A stretch of 64,000 bases of DNA from Halichoerus grypus (Eukaryota > Chordata > Mammalia > Carnivora > Phocidae). Made by a program: the position numbers and the translations under genes. The stretch spans positions 16,758,775 to 16,822,774 of the forward strand of contig NC_135717.1 in NCBI RefSeq assembly GCF_964656455.1, in the 5' to 3' direction. Position 1 is the stretch's first letter. Each line of letters starts with the position of its first letter. Positions 1 to 13,335 of the stretch are shown here, piece by piece. The notes beneath the pieces are model-generated. The model did not search any database. It was not told the origin of the DNA and saw nothing but the letters and a program-made list of their open reading frames with translations.

Positions 1-663
1 AAATTGGGACTTATAGCACCACTTAATTATACAGGGAATCCCTAGTTTAGTGCAAAATAGTGCCTGAGTTGCCAGGGCAGCCAAAGGAAAGGAGAAACAC
101 ATCTGTAATTTGGTTTTTGTTGTGTAATAAAATGAAGACAAATGTTCCTTTTGGATATTATGTGGATCACACTGTAATGATAATGTCATTCATCATAGAT
201 CTTAAAATCAAGAAAAGGTGTTTTTTCTGCAGCCATGTCATAATAAATGCTTGTTCCCAGGTCTTCCCGTGGAACCTGGAGTCCAGTCCAAGTGTAGACA
301 TTTTGGCGATGGCCTTGAATGGCACCAAGGGAGATCATTTAATGGCTGTTTTGCAAAGGGATCATAAACAGGTTCAGGACTGTAAGCTCTATGAAGGCCG
401 GGACCATCACCACCCTCATTGCCTGACAGAGTAGGGGTTCAATATTGTTGACACTTCCATTTATCTCCAGTTTTCAGAGCTTTCTTGTGTTAACACCAGC
501 CAGACGATGAATTTTGCTTTTACTCCAGGATGGCTTTCTGGGCTTGATGAGACCCCCGTCTCAAAGACTGCCATATACTCAGACACTCATGGTGCCTCCC
601 AGGGAAGGCCACTGTATGGAACGTGCTCGTGAGTTTCAAGTCTTATCTTTTTCCCTGTCTCAG
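1..663 (+). other. ZNF785: ZNF785 intron (partial), upstream of terminal exon
   Basis: This stretch precedes the ZNF785 terminal exon. It ends in a good acceptor: a T/C-rich tract (about 643-660) followed by CAG at 661-663. I searched it for the KRAB-A and KRAB-B type exons seen in the paralogues downstream and found neither, so they should lie left of the window. No repeat was recognised with confidence. Confidence 0.6.
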
Positions 664-1577
664 GATCCAGGGATGAGAGTGAAGAGAAAGAAGAACTGAA
701 GAAGAGTCCAAAGCAAAAGGAGATGGAGCATGAGGAAGTGTCTCTCGAGGAGTGGTTACCATCCAGCAGGCCGCCTGGTGCCAATCACAGAGCCTCCTGC
801 CCAGCGCTCTGCTGGAACTCAGGGCGGAGCCCAGTCAAGCCTTGGTTCACGGATACCACCACCCGCAGATCACCCTACTCTTGCCCAGACTGTGGCCGCA
901 ACTTCAGCTACCCCTCCCTCCTGGCCAACCACAAGCGGGTCCACTCTGGGGAGCGGCCCTTCCCCTGTGACCAGTGCCAGGCTCGTTTCTGCCAGCGCAA
1001 GTATCTGCTCCAGCATCAGGTCATCCACACGGGTGAAAAGCCCTACTCCTGCCCTGATTGTGGACGATGTTTCCGCCAGAGGGGTTCCCTGGCCATCCAT
1101 AGACGGACTCACACTGGGGAGAAGCCCTACCCATGCCCAGACTGCAAAAGCCGCTTCACTTACCCCTACCTGCTAGCCATCCACCAGCGCAAGCACACAG
1201 GCGAGAAGCCCTACAGCTGTCCCAGCTGCGGCCTCCGTTTTGCCTACAGCTCCCTGCTGGCTATCCACAGGCGCACGCACACGGGCGAGAAGCCCTACCC
1301 CTGCCCAGACTGTGGCCTCCGCTTCACCTACTCATCTCTCCTCCTCAGTCACCAGCGCGTTCACTCGGACAGCCGGCCCTTCCCCTGTCCACAGTGTGGG
1401 AAAGGCTTTAAGCGCAAGTATGCCTTGGAAGCCCATCAGTGGATCCACCGCTCTGGCAAGAGGCCGAGGTGGCGGCGGCCTGCAGTAGGGCTCTCGGAGC
1501 CGATCCTTGTTTTGGGAGGCCAGGATCCCCCAGTTCATTTCCGGTACTTTCCAGATATATTTCAAGAATGTGGGTGA
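664..1577 (+). CDS. ZNF785: ZNF785 terminal coding exon (seven C2H2 zinc fingers), 5' exons outside window
   Basis: Last coding exon of a KRAB C2H2 zinc-finger protein, presumed to be a nuclear DNA-binding transcriptional repressor. It opens after the acceptor at 662-663 with a charged linker (SRDESEEKEELKK) and then encodes seven consecutive C2H2 fingers joined by TGEKPY-type linkers, starting near base 876. The last finger (FPCPQCGKGFKRKYALEAHQWIH spacing) is followed by a basic stretch and the tail PPVHFRYFPDIFQECG, then TGA. Finger order, the acidic linker and the tail match what I recall of human ZNF785, and the position next to ZNF688 agrees. ZNF785 normally carries a KRAB domain on earlier exons; these are not in the window. 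An ATG at 723 lies inside the exon and is not needed as a start. ZNF689, the next gene in human, fits less well. Confidence 0.9.
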
Positions 1578-2280
1578 TAGAGCTCACAAGAAATGTCTTC
1601 TTTGGAAGGGAAAAGGCAAAGTTTATGCATTTGAGGGATAAGGAATGGAAAGGAAGTAGGCATTGAAGGAAAACAAAGCTCTGAATTAAGGGAGCACAGA
1701 GCTGGTCCTTTGGAAGGAGGCAGGAATCTGAAAGGCCACCTGAAGGCTGACCCCATTTTTTGAGGCTCCTGCTCCCACTTCCAAGTCCCACTTGGAGTTT
1801 CTTCCCAGCAAATCATTTACCTACCTGGCTTCCCCCCCCCCGGATTGTTCTCTCCATTAGAGCATTCTGCTTTCTGGCCTGTAACTCTCCTGTTCCTCAG
1901 AGATGGGGTCCCCACATGCAAGAACACACCTTGGGCCTATCCCCGGTGCCGGTGGGGAGCTCATCCAAGGATTCTTTTACCCAGTGCCGATGAGACATCT
2001 GGCAAGGAGACGCACGTGGTGTCAAGCCACTGTTGGCACTCTTTGGTCTTAAAATCTTGAAGGTGACCACAGGAAGGAGAACAATGGCTTCAGGTGGGGA
2101 ACCATCCTGCCCCATGCTCACTCTGCACCTAGTGCACAAAAGTGTCAAGCTTAGCGTAAAGGGTTTTTTTTTCCCCCTCAAACTTTTATGAATTAGTGAT
2201 TGCAGTGTTTTTCTCTTCAGATATTTGCATGTCGTCCGGATTTTACACCTCCTGAATAAAGATGTGTTTTTGGGCTACAG
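1578..2280 (+). other. ZNF785: ZNF785 3' untranslated region
   Basis: Runs from the stop codon to just after an AATAAA at 2255-2260. It contains no long reading frame and no SINE. The end is inferred from the polyadenylation signal and is approximate. Confidence 0.6.
2255..2260 (+). terminator. ZNF785: polyadenylation signal AATAAA for ZNF785
   Basis: Canonical AATAAA about 680 bases after the ZNF785 stop, followed by a GT-rich stretch (GATGTGTTTTTGGG). It is the first canonical signal downstream of the gene. Confidence 0.65.
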
Positions 2281-2915
2281 CAACTGGAAACATAACGTTG
2301 GCACTTCTTTTTAAGAGAGTAAATTACTTGTGATTAGGCTTGAAATCAAGGCCAAGTATCTCCAGTGTAGTTTTTAGTGTAATGCTTGTATGTCTCAGCA
2401 GTTAAGAGGGGTCTTTCTGACCCACTTTGATCTCCTAGCCGTACTTCTGATCAGGAGCCTATTGATGGAATAAGGATGTGGGTGGGACTAAGCACAGCTG
2501 CATGCCAGGAGTGGTCCTGGGGGACTCAGTTATCTCTGTGAACAAGAGACTGCTCTTGGAACCCCTGGGTTCCAAAGATGATTATGAATGGAAACTGGGT
2601 GTTATTTTACCACACCACACAGGCTCTCCTGAATTGGTAGACCTGGATTCCAGGTTTGGCTCAGTCCCCACTAGCTGTGGGGCCGTAAGCCTATCATTCA
2701 ACCTTTCTAAGCCTTCATTGTCTCACTTGGCAACTCCACAGGGTTGTCTGAGATAAAACATGAAAGCACCTCACAGATCGTCGTAGTTTGACGAACAAGT
2801 GGCTGAGTGCCCCCATAACGTTTTATAACCTTTTTCGTTCAAAAGAGTTGTAAGAATTTTTTGGGAAACACGCCCTTTCTACAATTAATCTAGATTCTAT
2901 AATTGTGCTACATTT
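2281..2915. other. intergenic, nothing recognised
   Basis: Unique-looking sequence between the ZNF785 3' end and a tandem duplication. I see no gene, no SINE and no obvious regulatory site. Confidence 0.5.
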
Positions 2916-3057
2916 GCTTTATCACATGTCAATCGATGAATCCATCCCCTATCTGTTCATTTATACATCTTATTTCACAGTAAGCTGCTTTATCACATGT
3001 CAATCGATGAATCCATCCCCTATCTGTTCATTTATACATCTTATTTCACAGTAAGTT
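2916..3057. repeat. 71-bp tandem duplication (two copies)
   Basis: Bases 2916-2986 are repeated at 2987-3057 with a single visible difference (AAGCT against AAGTT at the end of the unit). The unit is not part of a recognised interspersed repeat. Confidence 0.9.
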
Positions 3058-3150
3058 GCAGGCATCATTATACTTCATCCCTAAACACTTCAATGGAAGG
3101 CTAAGCTTTATGCAAGAAACTTTAGCTCTCCCTTAAAATTCAAATATGCC

Positions 3151-3332
3151 GGGGCGCCTGGGTGGCTCAGTTGTTAACCGTCTGCCTTCTGCTCAGCTCA
3201 CAATCCCAGGGTCCTGGGATTGAGCCCCGCATCGGGCTCCCTGCTCCGCGGGAGGCCTGCTTCTCCCTCTCCCACTCCCCCTGCTTGTGTTCCCTCTCTC
3301 GCTGTGTCTCTCTCTGTCAAATAAATAAAACC

Positions 3333-3351
<19 letters not shown>
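3151..3351 (+). mobile_element. Can-SINE, full length
   Basis: Full carnivore SINE from the GGGGCGCCTGGGTGGCTCAG head through the CT-rich middle to the AATAAATAAAACCTT tail and poly(A). The poly(A) runs straight into an (AT)n tract at 3352-3373. Confidence 0.95.
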
Positions 3352-3368
<17 letters not shown>

Positions 3369-3373
3369 TATAA
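3352..3373. repeat. (AT)n microsatellite grown from a SINE tail
   Basis: Perfect alternating AT tract directly after the SINE poly(A), the usual place for microsatellite birth. Confidence 0.8.
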
Positions 3374-3910
3374 ATAACATACTACCTAAGTAAACAAAGG
3401 TATTTTTTGGTCCAGGTGAAATCCTTTGTCGTTTCTCTTTAGGTAAAGTTGATTCTCTGTTTAGAAGGAGACTCCTATCTGAAGATACATTTTTCCTTAT
3501 TCCATTTCTACACTATTCACCACAATGAGTGCAGTGAGGCCCCTCCAGGACTCAAGTTTAAAAAGTTACAAAACAAGCAAGTAATTGTTGAGATGAAATC
3601 AGCAGAAGTCATACCAAAAGCCAGAAGTATTCCAGGTGAAAAACAGCAAGGGTGGGGCAAGAAAATATAAAGACGGAGAAGGCACTAACTTAGTCAACAA
3701 TGAAGGACATTTGTGAACACAAAGGAGAGACAGCGTGTGCTAGGGCAGGCAGGAGATCCAAGGTTCTAAGACCAGATAGTGGACTGCTAGCAACAGAGAT
3801 GTAGGTTTTGTTCGTTAATCCAACAACTAGCCCCATGCTTAGCAAACAGCCCCTGGCATCCTGCCTGATTGCAGGAATATTCCCAATGGGATAAACCTAT
3901 CTAGTATCTA

Positions 3911-4110
3911 GGGACGCCTGGGTGGCTCAGTTGGTTAAGCGGCTGCCTTCGGCTCAGGTCATGATGCCAGGGTCCCGGGATCAAATCCCGCATCCGGCTC
4001 TTTGCTTAGTGGGGAGCCTGTTTCTCCCTCTGTCTGCTGCTTCCCCTGCTTATGCTCTCTCCATCTCTCTCTCTCTGACAAATAAATAAAATCTTTAAAA
4101 AAAAAAAAAG
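3911..4110 (+). mobile_element. Can-SINE with perfect 14-bp target-site duplication
   Basis: Full-length plus-strand SINE. CTATCTAGTATCTA at 3897-3910 is repeated exactly at 4111-4124, marking both ends. Confidence 0.95.
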
Positions 4111-4364
4111 CTATCTAGTATCTATAGTCCAATGCCAAAAACCATTAAGATGATCCACCTCCACTAAAAAATAGGAAGATATTGAAACTAGGAAGCAGAG
4201 GATATAATTCAGGACAGTAGGGAAGTCAGACGCTGGATGACAGCTGAGGCCCAGGCAAGTCTGGAGAGAGAAGACCGAGGGGTCAAGGAAGGTTCCCCAG
4301 GGAAAAAGTGGTAATCTGAGATTTGACACTATCCCTGGTAATTTAGGACAATTTAAAGAAGCAG

Positions 4365-4567
4365 AGGGGTGCCTGGGTGCCTCAGTCAGTTAAGCGTCTG
4401 CCTTTAGCTCAGGTCACAGTCTCGGAGTCCCAGGATTGAGCCCAACCATCAGGCTCCCTGCTCAGCAGGGAGTCTGCTTCTCTCTCTGCCCCTGACCCCG
4501 CTCATGGTTGTCTCTCCCTCTCTCAAATGAATAGATAAAATCTTAAAAAAATAAACAAAAACAAAAA
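4365..4567 (+). mobile_element. Can-SINE, diverged
   Basis: Plus-strand SINE with several head substitutions (GGGTGCCTCAG). Its A-rich tail abuts a second SINE at 4570. A short AAGCAGA repeat flanks the pair, suggesting that one inserted into the other's tail. Confidence 0.85.
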
Positions 4568-4569
4568 AC

Positions 4570-4767
4570 GGGGGCACCTGGATGGCTCAGTTGGTTAAGT
4601 GTCTGCCTTCAGCTTGGGCCATGATCCCAGGGTCCCGGGATCGAGCCCCGCATCAGGCTCTGCTCAGAGGAGAGTCTGCTTCTCCCTCTCCCTCTGTGAT
4701 CTCTCTTGATTTCACTCTCTCTCAAATAAATAAATAAAATCTTCTAAAAAAAAAAATTAAAAAAAAA
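4570..4767 (+). mobile_element. Can-SINE, second of a head-to-tail pair
   Basis: Plus-strand SINE directly after the tail of the preceding copy, ending in an A-rich tract. Confidence 0.85.
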
Positions 4768-4799
4768 GCAGAAAGCACAGATAATGCAAGGAGAAAGGG

Positions 4800-4940
4800 A
4801 ACACAACTGGAAATTTTTAAAAAGGCAAACAATCACAATGTCAATCATATTACAATATATAAATTTATCAAAACAACATGTTGTACACCTTACATTTACA
4901 CATGTTCTATGTCAAATTTATGTTTCAGTAAAAAAGAACA
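4800..4940. mobile_element. L1 3'-end fragment
   Basis: Bases around 4838-4930 resemble the AT-rich terminal part of old L1 elements (an ACAACATGTTGTACACCTTA-like segment followed by a TCAGTAAAAAAG end). Called by resemblance only. Confidence 0.55.
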
Positions 4941-4989
4941 AACAGTTGACAAGAAAGGAAACATAATCATAGCATGTACAGGAAATTTT

Positions 4990-5450
4990 TTTTTAAAGAT
5001 GTTATTCATTTATTTATCTAGCTATTTATTTATTTATTTTAGATAGATCTCACACGTGTGAGCAGGGGACGGAGCAGACGGGGAAGGAAGAGGACAAGCA
5101 GACTCTGCACTGAGCACGGAGCCTGATATGGGGCTGGATCTCACGACCCTGAGATCATGACCTGAGCTGAACTCAAGAGTCGGATGCTCAACCAGGGGCA
5201 CCTGGGTGGCTCAGTCGTTAAGTGTCTGCCTTCAGCTCAGGTCATGATCCCAGCGTCCTGGGATCGAGCCCCGCATCAGGCTCTCTGCTCCGCGGGAAGC
5301 CTGCTTCTCCCTCTCCCACTCCCCCTGCTTGTGTTCCCTCTTTCGCTGTGTTTCTCTCTGTCAAATAAATAAAATCTTAAAAAAAAAAATTTAAAAAAAA
5401 AAAAAAAAAAAGAGTCGGATGCTCAACCTACCGAGCCACCCAGGCGCCCC
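4990..5450 (-). mobile_element. Can-SINE (older), split by a younger SINE
   Basis: Minus-strand SINE occupying 4990-5193 and 5429-5450, with target duplication AGGAAATTTT at 4980-4989 and 5451-5460. It is interrupted inside its tRNA-like half by a plus-strand SINE. Confidence 0.9.
5194..5410 (+). mobile_element. Can-SINE nested inside an older SINE
   Basis: Young plus-strand copy flanked by an 18-bp perfect duplication of host SINE sequence (5176-5193 and 5411-5428). Its tail is a long interrupted poly(A). Confidence 0.95.
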
Positions 5451-5572
5451 AGGAAATTTTATAATAATTTATTGCATTATGTTGGGAAAAGAGGTGAAGG
5501 AGATGGGGCTAGAAACTGAGCAAGTATCATAGTTAGATGTCCACAAATAATTTCTAAAATGAATATATCAAG

Positions 5573-5775
5573 GGATGCTTGGGTGGCTCAGTCGGTTAAG
5601 CATCTGCCTTTGGCTCAGGTCATGATCCCAGGGTCCTGGGATTGAGTCCCGCATTGGGCTCCTTGCTCAGTGGGGAGTCTGCTTCTCCCTCTACCTGCTG
5701 CTCCCCCTGCTTGTGCGCACGCTCTCTCTCTGACAAAGAAATAAAATCTTTTTAAAAAAATAAATACAAAAAATT
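5573..5775 (+). mobile_element. Can-SINE
   Basis: Plus-strand copy. The duplication AATATATCAAG is seen at 5562-5572 and 5776-5786. Confidence 0.9.
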
Positions 5776-5810
5776 AATATATCAAGAAACAACAGTAAAA
5801 GCATTTTTTT

Positions 5811-5885
5811 TAAAGAGTTTTTTTGAGAGAGAGAGCACGTGCACACGGGGTGGGAGCAAGCAGGAGTTGGGGGTGAGCAGAGGGA
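5811..5885 (-). mobile_element. Can-SINE, truncated
   Basis: Only the poly(T) and the GA-rich middle of a minus-strand SINE are present; the tRNA-like head is missing. GCATTTTTTTT occurs on both sides. Confidence 0.7.
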
Positions 5886-5898
5886 GAGCATCTAAAGC

Positions 5899-6108
5899 AT
5901 TTTTTTTAAGATTTTATTTATTTTTGACAGAGAGAGAGAGTGTACAAGCAAGGGAAGCAGCAGGCAGAGGGAGAGGGAGAAGCGGGTCCTGGGATCGAGC
6001 CCCGCATCGGGCTCCCTGCTTAGTGGGAAGCCTGCTTCTCCCTCTCCCACTCCCCCTGCTTGTGTTCCCTCTCTCTCTGTGTCTCTGTCAAATAAATAAA
6101 ATCTATAA
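5899..6108. mobile_element. chimeric inverted Can-SINE
   Basis: Bases 5899-5983 are the tail half of a minus-strand SINE. At about 5983 the sequence switches to the tail-proximal two thirds of a plus-strand SINE (5984-6108). The outer arms are inverted repeats of each other, so the element is a fold-back structure lacking any complete head. Confidence 0.85.
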
Positions 6109-6132
6109 ATACATACATACATACATACATAA
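6109..6132. repeat. (ATAC)n microsatellite
   Basis: Tetranucleotide tract of ATAC units following the AT-rich tail of the chimeric SINE. Confidence 0.75.
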
Positions 6133-6164
6133 ATGCAAGCTCCAGAAGAAAGGCTAAGAGTTAA

Positions 6165-6641
6165 AAGTGTATTGATCCAGTTTGTGAAGATGAAAAAGCT
6201 TTAGAGAGGATGATGGTGATGGTTGTGCAACAATGCGAATGTACTTAATACCACTGAACCGTACACTTAAAAAGTGGTTAAGATGGCAGTGAAATAAGTC
6301 AGACACAAAAGACAGGTGTTATACAGTTCCACTTATGTGAGGTACCTAGAATAGGGAAATTCATAGGCACATAAAGCAAGTTGGAAGTTACCAGGAGCTG
6401 GGGAAAAGAATGGGGAGCGACAACCTTGTGGATTCCCAGTTTCCTTTTTGCAGTGGTGAAAATGTTTCGGAAAGAGTGGTGACAGATGCACAGCATTGTG
6501 AATGTAATTAATGCCACTGAACTGTAAACTTAAAAATGATTAAAGTGGCAAATATTATGTCTTGTATATTTTACCACAATTTAAAAAAATAATGTAATAT
6601 ACCCAAACCCATTGAACTGTACAATTTAAATGCATGAATTA
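6165..6641. mobile_element. L1 3'-end fragments (two partial copies)
   Basis: Two successive stretches (about 6190-6285 and 6295-6590) resemble the end of old mammalian L1 elements, with the recurrent phrase for a CACTGAACTGTA-type segment followed by a TTTTACCACAATTTAAAAA end. Identified by pattern, not by search. Confidence 0.6.
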
Positions 6642-6822
6642 GGGGCGCCTGGGAGGCTCAGTCGTCAAGCATCTGCCTTCGGCTCAGGTCATGATCCCAG
6701 GGTCCTGGGATCGAGCCCCGCTTGGGCTCCCTGCTCTGCGGGAAGCCTGCTTCTCCCTCTCCACTCCCTCCTGCTTGTGTTCCCTCTCAAATAAATAAAT
6801 AAAATCTTTAAAAAAAATAAAT
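6642..6822 (+). mobile_element. Can-SINE with 14-bp target-site duplication
   Basis: Plus-strand SINE lacking part of the CT-rich region. AAATGCATGAATTA is found at 6628-6641 and 6823-6836. It inserted into L1-derived sequence. Confidence 0.92.
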
Positions 6823-6977
6823 AAATGCATGAATTATCTAATGAGTGAATTTTATCTCAAAACGATTAAACAAAATTCCTTACACAAATGTTCACAGCAA
6901 CATGAAAAGTAAAAACAACTCAAATTTCCATCAACTGATGAATGGATAAACAAAATATGGTATACAGGTGTCCCCTC

Positions 6978-7189
6978 GCTTTCTTTTTCTTTTCTTTTTT
7001 TTTTTTAAGATTTTATTTATTTATTTGAGAGAGAAAGAATCAGAGACAGCATGAGAGAGAGGAGGGTCAGAGGGAGAAGCAGACTCCCTGCTGAGCAGGG
7101 AGCCCAATGCGGGACTCAATCCCGGGACTCCAGGATCATGACCTGAGCTGAAGGCAGTCGCTTAACCAACTGAGCCACCCAGGCGCCCC
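6978..7189 (-). mobile_element. Can-SINE, first of a same-orientation pair
   Basis: Minus-strand SINE ending in CACCCAGGCGCCCC. Together with the next copy it is flanked by CAGGTGTCCCCTC (6965-6977 and 7383-7395), so one entered the L1 and the second entered the first's tail. Confidence 0.9.
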
Positions 7190-7383
7190 CCCTTTTTTTT
7201 TTAAGATTTATTTTATTTATTTTGAGAGAGAGGGAGAGAGCACAGTGGGGAGGGGCAGAGGGAGAGGGAGAGAGCTGCGTTCAGCATGGAGCTAGACACA
7301 GGGCTCGATCCCACAACCCCGAGATCAAACCTGAGCCAAACCAAGAGTCAAACGCCCAAAGGACTGCATCACCCAGGTGCCCC
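7190..7383 (-). mobile_element. Can-SINE, second of pair, diverged
   Basis: Minus-strand SINE from the poly(T) at 7191 to CACCCAGGTGCCCC. It is more diverged than its neighbour. Confidence 0.88.
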
Positions 7384-7779
7384 AGGTGTCCCCTCACTTT
7401 TCAGAAGCTCCCATTAGGCCACTTCGTTTTAAGAAAAACCTACATTAGGACCTGTTTTCACTAACCAAAAGAAATCTGAAGAGGATTTTTGCTTTTACAG
7501 GCAGCTCACACCCCAAGCAGCGAGACTGGCCCCACCAAGCTCCTTCCCAGGGAGCTACACTCAGCCTCTCAGCATCAAGCTATTAGAGCTTTGAAATATG
7601 TGAGCATCTGTGCTTGATCTACATTTATTTTGTGCATCTTTTAGCAAGATGTGTCCTAAGGTATCAGTAAAGCCTAAGAGAGGTTATTTTTGGAATCTGG
7701 GAATGCTCAAAAAATTTTCCATATAAATTAATGGTAATTCTTCGCTTTACACCATTTCAGCTTATGAAAGGTTTCACAG

Positions 7780-8350
7780 AAATGTTCTACTTTGGGACAG
7801 CAGGGGAAACCTGTATCCATACAATGGAATATTATTCAACCATAAAAAGGGAGTAAGGTACTGATAAATGCTACCTCGATGAACCTTGAAAACATTTTGC
7901 TGTCACGAACCAGACACGAAAGTCCACATATTGCATGACTCCATTTATGTGAAATATCCAGAAAAAGTAAATCCACAGAGACAGAAACATTCGTGATTGT
8001 CAAGCAATGGAGGCAGGGGAGAATGGGGAGTGGCTATTCCAAGGGTAGGGGGTTTCCTTTAGGATGATAAAAGTAGTGATGACAGTTGCATATTGTTAAT
8101 GTCCTAAATGCTACTGAATTGTAAGGTCTAAAGTGGTCAATTTTTGTTACATGTATTTTACCACAGTGAAAAGTTGTGTAATGATTGAAAAGTGCACAAC
8201 GAAACATGCAGGGGTCATCAATGCTCTATATTTTGTTTTGGGTGACGGTTAACACGGTTGTATGCATTTGTCAAAACTCAGCGAATTTTACACTGAAGAA
8301 CTGTGCATTTTACTGTATGTATGATATAATTCAGATTCATAAAAAGCTCA
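7780..8350. mobile_element. L1 3'-end fragment
   Basis: Bases 7810-8170 read like the terminal segment of an old L1: the CATACAATGGAATATTATTC phrase, then CATGACTCCATTTATGTGAAAT, then a TTTTACCACAGTGAAAA end. A further related end follows to about 8350. The same family recurs at 43.85-44.22 and 49.85-50.28 kb. Confidence 0.65.
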
Positions 8351-8539
8351 ACCAAGTGGTCTTTAGGGAACAAGGTGAAAGGGTACAGGGGGCTGCCTTT
8401 TTCATTATAATTTTGAATTACTTTTTAAAAAACCACGCATTGTAATTTTTAGAAAATTAAAATGTAATGTATAATTTCCCCACTCCGATTCCAACCTCAC
8501 CAAGCAAAGTTCCTCCCCCTAAGCTCCAGTCCAGAGACT

Positions 8540-11714
<3,175 letters not shown>

Positions 11715-11910
11715 GCTGCTCCCACAGCCTGGGCTCGAGCCTGACCTCGGACTGCCTGAGCCCTGAAGGAGGCTCCGGAGGCAGGAATTTGGGAACCGAA
11801 ATTCATCCCTTGGGCTTCCCTCGAGGATCCCTCAAGTTTCAAAACTTGTAAAAAGAAAAGTGCCTGTAAAGATGCAAATAGATTAAACTTGACACTACTC
11901 CCCCCAGTCT
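11715..11910 (+). other. ZNF688: ZNF688 3' untranslated region
   Basis: Short 3' UTR inferred from the ATTAAA signal at 11882-11887. An A-rich tract follows at about 11916-11932. Confidence 0.55.
11882..11887 (+). terminator. ZNF688: polyadenylation signal ATTAAA for ZNF688
   Basis: The common variant hexamer ATTAAA lies about 168 bases after the stop. No canonical AATAAA is closer. Confidence 0.5.
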
Positions 11911-12179
11911 TTCTAAAAAAAAAAAAAAAAAGAAGAAGAGAGTGAGATGCTGGACTTTTCTCAAAGCGTTCATCTCAGCAGCAGGTGCAACCAAGATCTT
12001 ACCGTTGTCTCAGAAACCTTCCGTTGCTGCTTCTGTACATCAGAGGCAAATGCTGAGGGGACTAAGGCCTGGGGAGGGCTCCCCCCGCTCCGGGACCCAG
12101 GGCATGCTCAGGCCCCGGCTAACTGACAGCAGCGGGGAGCCTGGGAAGTGAAGTGGGTGGAAAGAGTACAGAAGCACAG

Positions 12180-12540
12180 ATCTAGTCTCTGCAACTTGTC
12201 CCCAGGCACAGCTTGCAAGTCACATGCCGTCCCTGAGCCTCAGCTCCCTCATCTGTAAAATAAAGATTAAAAACATCTACCTCAACGGGTTACTGTGAAG
12301 GCTGAAATTTTAACAAGATAGTGTGTAGGACAGAGTCAATGTGCAATAAACATTTGTTGAAAGAGTGAATTATCGTTGACATTTTATGCTTCCGAAAATG
12401 TAAAGAAGCCTGCTAAAGAGGCAGGGCATGGACATCAATAGCCGTATTTTGCAGATGAGTAAACTGAGGCTCTGAGAGAGAAAGTGATTTTCTCAAAGTG
12501 TCACTGCCATAAGGCAGCAAAGCTGGAAACTGACACAGTG
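12180..12540. mobile_element. MIR fragments
   Basis: Two stretches (about 12180-12330 and 12430-12530) have the ancient MIR core wording, such as CCTCATCTGTAAAATAAAGA and GAGTAAACTGAGGCTCTGAGA. They are highly diverged and called by resemblance. Confidence 0.55.
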
Positions 12541-12809
12541 CCTAGATACCTACCACTTTCTATGGGCAGTCACTTCTGGGCAGAAAACAGAGCAGGGGCT
12601 CAGGTGAGGGTGAGGTGAAAACTGGGGTCTGGCCAGGGGCCCAGCCCTGCCTTCCTGGGGGAGTCTCAGCAGGAAATGGAGAGTCCCGCCAAGGCCAGTG
12701 ACCTTTCACTTAGAAAGTGCCGGCAACATTCAGTGGCCATAGATTGAGTGGCTTCTGTGGGAGCAACTACTAGGTGGTAAGGGAGTTCCGGGATGAGGCA
12801 GGCTGATCC

Positions 12810-12980
12810 CATTCATTCATTCATTCATTCACTCAGCTAACACCACATGAAGCCTCTGTGAGTTTTGTGCTGGGCTCAAAAGGGACCCTCAGACTCATTC
12901 ATTCATTCATTCATTCAGTAAACACCATATGAGGCCTCTGTGGGGTTCTGTGCTGGGCTCCAGGGACACTCAAACTCAGG
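12810..12980. repeat. approximately 82-85 bp tandem duplication with (CATT)n
   Basis: A (CATT)n tract followed by an AACACCA...CTCTGTG...TGTGCTGGGCTC segment occurs at 12810-12894 and again from 12895, about 90% alike. The tetranucleotide tract differs in length between the copies. Confidence 0.8.
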
Positions 12981-13118
12981 TCCCATGTTCCATGGTGATT
13001 GGGGCTATGCTAGAAGAAGTCCAGAGGCACCACCTAACCCTCCTGGCTGGTGATCCACCAGGAAACGCAGCTTGGAGAAGGAGATGGTTATGCTTCCCAT
13101 AACATGAGTAGGAATTCT

Positions 13119-13318
13119 TTTTTTTTTTTTAAAGATTTTATTTATTTATTTGACAGAGAGATAGAGAGAGAGCACAGATAGAGTGGCAGGCAGAGGGAGA
13201 GGGAGAAGCAGGCTCCCCGCCGAGCAGTGAGCCCGATGTGGGGCTCGATCCCAGGGCCCCGGGATCATGACCCGAGCCGAAGGCAGACGCTCAACCGACT
13301 GAGCCACCCAGGCGCCCC
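13119..13318 (-). mobile_element. Can-SINE with perfect 17-bp target-site duplication
   Basis: Minus-strand full-length SINE. ACATGAGTAGGAATTCT at 13102-13118 is repeated at 13319-13335. Confidence 0.95.
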
Positions 13319-13335
13319 ACATGAGTAGGAATTCT

